Shown: positions 61,428 through 64,000 of the stretch, piece after piece
How the letters are laid out: each line of letters opens with the position of its first letter
Position numbering within the stretch: the stretch's first letter is position 1
Assembly (NCBI GenBank): GCA_016195915.1
Contig: JACPYS010000016.1
Location: 36,680 to 100,679 of the forward strand
Reading direction: 5' to 3'
Length of the DNA: 64,000 nt
Origin: Betaproteobacteria bacterium
GTDB taxonomy: Bacteria > Pseudomonadota > Gammaproteobacteria > Burkholderiales > SG8-39
Program-made: the position numbers and the translations under genes
The notes under the pieces: model-generated
Told to the model about the DNA's origin: nothing
The model's input: only the letters and a program-made list of their open reading frames with translations
Databases searched by the model: none

Positions 61428-61672
61428 TGCCCAGGAAGCTGCACCCGGTTCACCCCGCCGAACAACTGCGGGAGGAGTTCATGATTCCGCTCGGCCTGTC
61501 CAGCAATGCGCTGGCGCGCGCGTTGAATGTGACTCCAGCGCGCATCAGCGAAATCGTGCGCGAGCGGCGCGGTATCAGCGCGGATACGGCGCTGCGGCTA
61601 GCGCGATTCTTCAGCACGTCACATCAGTGCTGGCTGAATCTGCAAGCGAACTATGACATGAAGTGCGCATAG
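61427..61672 (+). CDS. higA: HigA family addiction-module antitoxin
   Basis: 81 residues from ATG 61427. Begins RKLHPVHPAEQLREEFM, HTH with LSSNALARALNVTPARISEI, VRERRGISADTALRLARFFS and HQCWLNLQANYDMK: full HigA/VapI XRE fold, slightly short at the C-terminus. It is the only intact part of this module; its toxin upstream is broken. It may act as an orphan antitoxin or regulator. Confidence 0.88.
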   Translation: MPRKLHPVHPAEQLREEFMIPLGLSSNALARALNVTPARISEIVRERRGISADTALRLARFFSTSHQCWLNLQANYDMKCA

Positions 61673-61864
61673 GACGCGGCAGGAAGAGCCATCGCACGCA
61701 TCCGGCCGTGGGCGGGCGCTGCCGCGCGCACGACGCTGGCGCGATCCTTCAAGCGCCAGACCGCACCGATCTCCCGAGCAGATCCCTCGCTTCCACTTCC
61801 GTGATCTCAAACTTCAGCCAATCGCCGGCCGCTTCGCGCGCGTTGCGCGGAGCCTTCTGCTGTT

Positions 61865-62155
61865 TCATTCATGTAACGCCTCGATCGCCTTCGGATTTGA
61901 AGCAACGATCTTGAGCAGCGCCCTGGCGGGCCCGGTGGGCTGCGTGCGGTGCTGCTCCCAGTTTTGCAGCGTACGCAGATTCACCCCGATCAATTTCGCG
62001 AACTGGCTCTGACTGATCCGGGCCGCCTCGCGGATCGTGCGCACGTCCGGTGCACGCAGTTCGGTCGTTCTTGCGCCAGGCACGCTCTTGCCCGCCATAT
62101 GGCGCTTCATTTCGCGCACGCCTTTGACCAGTTGGTCGAAATGCTGCTCATCCAT
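61865..62155 (-). CDS. XRE-family antitoxin (NadS-like) of a RelE module
   Basis: 96 residues. FDQLVKGVREMKRHMAGKSV, then HTH: RTIREAARISQSQFAKLIGV, NLRTLQNWEQHRTQPTGPAR, ALLKIVASNPKAIEAL. This is the NadS/HigA-2 pattern. ATG overlaps the toxin 3' end by 8 bp; the antitoxin is second, as in HigBA modules. Both intact, so functional. Confidence 0.88.
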   Translation of the reverse strand: MDEQHFDQLVKGVREMKRHMAGKSVPGARTTELRAPDVRTIREAARISQSQFAKLIGVNLRTLQNWEQHRTQPTGPARALLKIVASNPKAIEALHE

Positions 62156-62468
62156 TGTCGATGTCCTTCATCAGTTGTGCCAGCGTCTTGATCTGCTTGG
62201 GCGTCAGGTCAGCCTGCACGCTCTTGACGTAAGCGTAAATCAGGTAGACGCGTTCCATCGGCACATGCCGGTAGTAGATCACCCTTGCGCCATCCCGCTT
62301 GCCGCGTCCTCGCACAGTCCAGCGCAGCTTGCGCAAACCGGAACCGCCCGGGATGACGTCGCCGGCGTCCGGCGTGGCAAGCAGGAAATTCTGCAAGCCG
62401 CGCAAATCTTCGTCGCTCCAGTGCTCGGTACGAAAAGCGATGAACGGCGTCAGCTCGACAAAGACCAT
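62148..62468 (-). CDS. RelE/HigB-type toxin
   Basis: 106 residues from ATG 62468. VFVELTPFIAFRTEHWSDED, LRGLQNFLLATPDAGDVIPG, SGLRKLRWTVRGRGKRDGAR, VIYYRHVPMERVYLIYAYVK, then QADLTPKQIKTLAQLMKDI. The G.RK.RW...G.GK.GG.R.iYY pattern marks the RelE-like mRNA interferase family that is paired with NadS-like antitoxins. A perfect inverted repeat lies 8 bp upstream of the start. Confidence 0.9.
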   Translation of the reverse strand: MVFVELTPFIAFRTEHWSDEDLRGLQNFLLATPDAGDVIPGGSGLRKLRWTVRGRGKRDGARVIYYRHVPMERVYLIYAYVKSVQADLTPKQIKTLAQLMKDIDNG

Positions 62469-62476
62469 TTCGCCAA

Positions 62477-62497
62477 CTATACGCGGCACGCGTATAG
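62477..62497. promoter_or_regulatory. Operator of the RelE/XRE module
   Basis: CTATACGCG-GCA-CGCGTATAG: perfect 9-bp inverted repeat with a 3-nt spacer, ending 8 bp before the toxin ATG. A dyad at the start of the operon is the usual site of antitoxin autorepression. TATACG-like sequence inside the dyad may also be the -10 region. Confidence 0.7.
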
Positions 62498-62612
62498 CCT
62501 GCAACCATGCGCGAAATTCCGGGCGATTTGGGGGCGATGGCCGGGAAAGTCGACAACGCCGGCTGTTCGCACCCCTAACAGATTGAAGCCATGAAACCGA
62601 CGACCGGGCGAC

Positions 62613-62681
62613 GACGGGCCTGGATCGCCTCTATCGGGCCGTGGAGGAAGGCGCCCTGTCCATCGATCAGCTGCCGCACGC
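62613..62681 (+). pseudogene. Serine-recombinase fragment
   Basis: 23 codons reading TTGLDRLYRAVEEGALSIDQ L, which is like the linker helix region (RL..aIEEG.i.ld) of large serine recombinases. No catalytic domain is found nearby. A short scrap; moderate to low certainty. Confidence 0.35.
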
Positions 62682-62689
62682 CCCAAGAG

Positions 62690-63119
62690 TTACCGTAGTC
62701 GCCTATACCCCCCGCCATTACCCGGAATCAGCTTGGGTTCCTCGTGCGAAATCGCGCAAGTGGCGGCCGTGACCGTCCCGACCCCCCACGCGCCCACCGT
62801 CAAGTTCATCAGGGCCCGGGTCGGGTCGGTTGTGAAGTAGGCTAGCCTGGATTTCCACGCCCGTGAATTAGCCTAACGCGGCCCGCGCCCGGGCCGCCCG
62901 GCCAGCTCCTCTACGCGCACTGGTCTACGACCTTTGGTTGTTAGGTCAGGTGTACGCCTATCGACGGCCATTGGCGGATCGTTTGTGTCGTCTATTCTGT
63001 CGGCAGGTACGCAAGCTCGCGGCGGCGATTATTCCGTTTACATAGAGCGAGGAGACCACAAGCGATTGTAGTCGCACTATCGCTTGACAACTGCATCTTG
63101 TATGTAGCAGTATGCAGGT
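62690..63119. other. Region without recognisable gene
   Basis: 430 bp with many stops in all frames and lower codon-like bias. It lies between the recombinase scrap and the transposase start. A possible -35 box TTGACA is at 63084-63089, and a weak -10 (CAGTAT, 63108) follows at 18 bp. Terminal inverted repeats of the transposon could lie here, but the other end is outside the window. Confidence 0.4.
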
Positions 63120-64000
63120 ATGGGTATAGGGGCACCTAAAGACATAACGGAATGCCGCCGGTTCTTCGCGCAGCCGTCCACCCCGCGCCAGCGCATGTAC
63201 GAGGCCTTGCGCGCCTACTTCCTCGAAGGCCATCCCTCCGAGGAGGCCGCCTGCGCCTTTGGCTACAGCCCCGGGGCGTTCCGGGTGATGTGCCATCAGT
63301 TCCGCCACGACCCGCACCCCCAGTTCTTCGTGTCCGCGGCGCGCGGCCCGCGCACGCAGCCGAAGAAGTCCAAGGCCCGGGAGGTGACGCTGGCGCTGCG
63401 CAAGCAGAACCATTCGGTGTATGAGATTTCTGAGGCGCTCAAGGACCGCGGGATGGCGCTGAGCCCCACTGCGGTGCGCGAGGTGCTGCGCGCCGAAGGC
63501 TTTGCGCCCCTGCCGCGGCGTCTGGACGAGGAGCGCCCGGCCCGGGTGGGACCGACGGTTGAGCCGGTGGCCGATGCGCGCGTGTTTGCCTTGGCCCCGA
63601 GAACCCAGTTCGTGACCCGCTGCGGCGGGCTGTTTTTGTTCCTGCCCGAGCTGGTGCGACTTCAGGCCGAGGGCTTGGCGAACGCAGCCAAGCTGCCGGG
63701 TTCAGTGATGATCCCGGCCGAGCACGCGCTACGCGCCGCGCTCGCGCTCAAGCTCTGGTCGATCGAGCGCAAAAGCCATGTCATGGCGCTGGTGGCCGAC
63801 CCGGGCCTGGCGCTGTTCTGCGGGCTGAACGCGATCCCGAAGAAGAGTTACCTGTGCGAGTATTCCTCGCGCCTGGATCACGCGCACACCACGCGCCTGC
63901 TCGCGGCCTGGCATCGCGCGGTGGCCAAGGACGTGCTGTTCGCCGGGGATTCCTTCAATCTCGATTTCCATTCGGTGCCCTACTACGGGCAGGACCCCCA
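63120..64000 (+). CDS. DDE-type transposase (partial, runs off the window)
   Basis: 293 codons from ATG 63120 with no stop before the end. Helix-turn-helix part (STPRQRMYEALRAYFLEGHP, SEEAACAFGYSPGAFRVMCH, VYEISEALKDRGMALSPTAV) is followed by a catalytic-type region with LPGSVMIPAEHALRAALALK, CGLNAIPKKSYLCEYSSRLD and FAGDSFNLDFHSVPYYGQDP. The NLDFHSVPYYG segment is typical of a family of large proteobacterial transposases. Right boundary not seen. Confidence 0.7.
   Translation, partial: MGIGAPKDITECRRFFAQPSTPRQRMYEALRAYFLEGHPSEEAACAFGYSPGAFRVMCHQFRHDPHPQFFVSAARGPRTQPKKSKAREVTLALRKQNHSVYEISEALKDRGMALSPTAVREVLRAEGFAPLPRRLDEERPARVGPTVEPVADARVFALAPRTQFVTRCGGLFLFLPELVRLQAEGLANAAKLPGSVMIPAEHALRAALALKLWSIERKSHVMALVADPGLALFCGLNAIPKKSYLCEYSSRLDHAHTTRLLAAWHRAVAKDVLFAGDSFNLDFHSVPYYGQDP

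Noticed and set aside
1..64000. Genome-wide TAG recoding as an explanation for the amber codons
   Set aside because: TAG ends several ordinary genes here (for example the zinc-ribbon gene at 1917 and the rhomboid at 22744) exactly where the family ends, so TAG is a normal stop.
1..64000. CRISPR arrays, tRNA or rRNA genes
   Set aside because: No direct-repeat/spacer pattern and no cloverleaf or rRNA signatures noticed.

Overview
High-GC, gene-dense bacterial chromosome fragment, most like a betaproteobacterium of the Burkholderiales type. The reasons are several orphan Bug/TctC receptors (three), orphan ABC_sub_bind receptors (four), a DUF1326/DUF2182 pair, an IorAB-type molybdenum hydroxylase, and Tat-exported proteins. 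I see no rRNA, tRNA or CRISPR. No taxonomic marker gene is present, so the assignment is an inference.

Layout. 0-0.4 kb: 5' part of an amidohydrolase. 0.6-11.3 kb: the most distinctive locus. A three-gene unit (small secreted protein, zinc-ribbon membrane protein, exported 1377-aa TPR-CHAT protease-like protein) faces a tandem array of three Tat-exported caspase-like (C14) paralogs. Two of the three paralogs carry in-frame stops just before a still recognisable C-terminus. 11.4-15.1 kb: tandem-hotdog thioesterase, EamA exporter, DUF488, secreted MetX-like hydrolase, and an Unstab_antitox antitoxin with a toxin stub. 15.2-21 kb: two coupled ABC_sub_bind proteins, a cytochrome c/P460 fusion, an APC permease, a triheme cytochrome. 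21.3-25.2 kb: rhomboid protease, membrane/TPR protein, PPK2. 25.2-31.4 kb: HutD stub, DUF1445, more solute-binding proteins, D-2-hydroxyacid dehydrogenase, a broken MBL protein. 31.5-37.5 kb: two adenylate cyclase paralogs with nearly identical 3' ends bracket a receptor, the DUF2182/DUF1326 pair and a hydrolase-OsmC fusion. 37.5-43.5 kb: SDR, IorA/IorB, PA2779 protein, broken hemerythrin, universal stress protein, MDR reductase, and a 39-bp tandem repeat. 43.6-50.7 kb: frameshifted riboflavin kinase (DUF120)-HAD fusion, CBS protein, HIBADH-like dehydrogenase, a PII-like/periplasmic-sensor/histidine-kinase unit, zinc-ribbon protein, Sel1 protein. 50.8-58.1 kb: IlvD/Edd dehydratase, two Bug receptors, DedA-rhodanese, MetE-like protein. 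58.2-60.7 kb: FHA protein convergent with a Ser/Thr kinase that has an in-frame stop. 60.8-64 kb: degraded and intact toxin-antitoxin genes, a recombinase scrap, and a DDE-type transposase running off the end.

How it may fit together. The caspase array, the CHAT protein and the kinase share an architecture of cell-envelope or regulatory proteolysis. The kinase tail carries the same FW...YL..FP repeat as the three caspases, which hints at one network. An unusually high number of genes are interrupted by single stops or one-base shifts. This is either real gene decay or a draft-assembly artefact, and reads would decide it.
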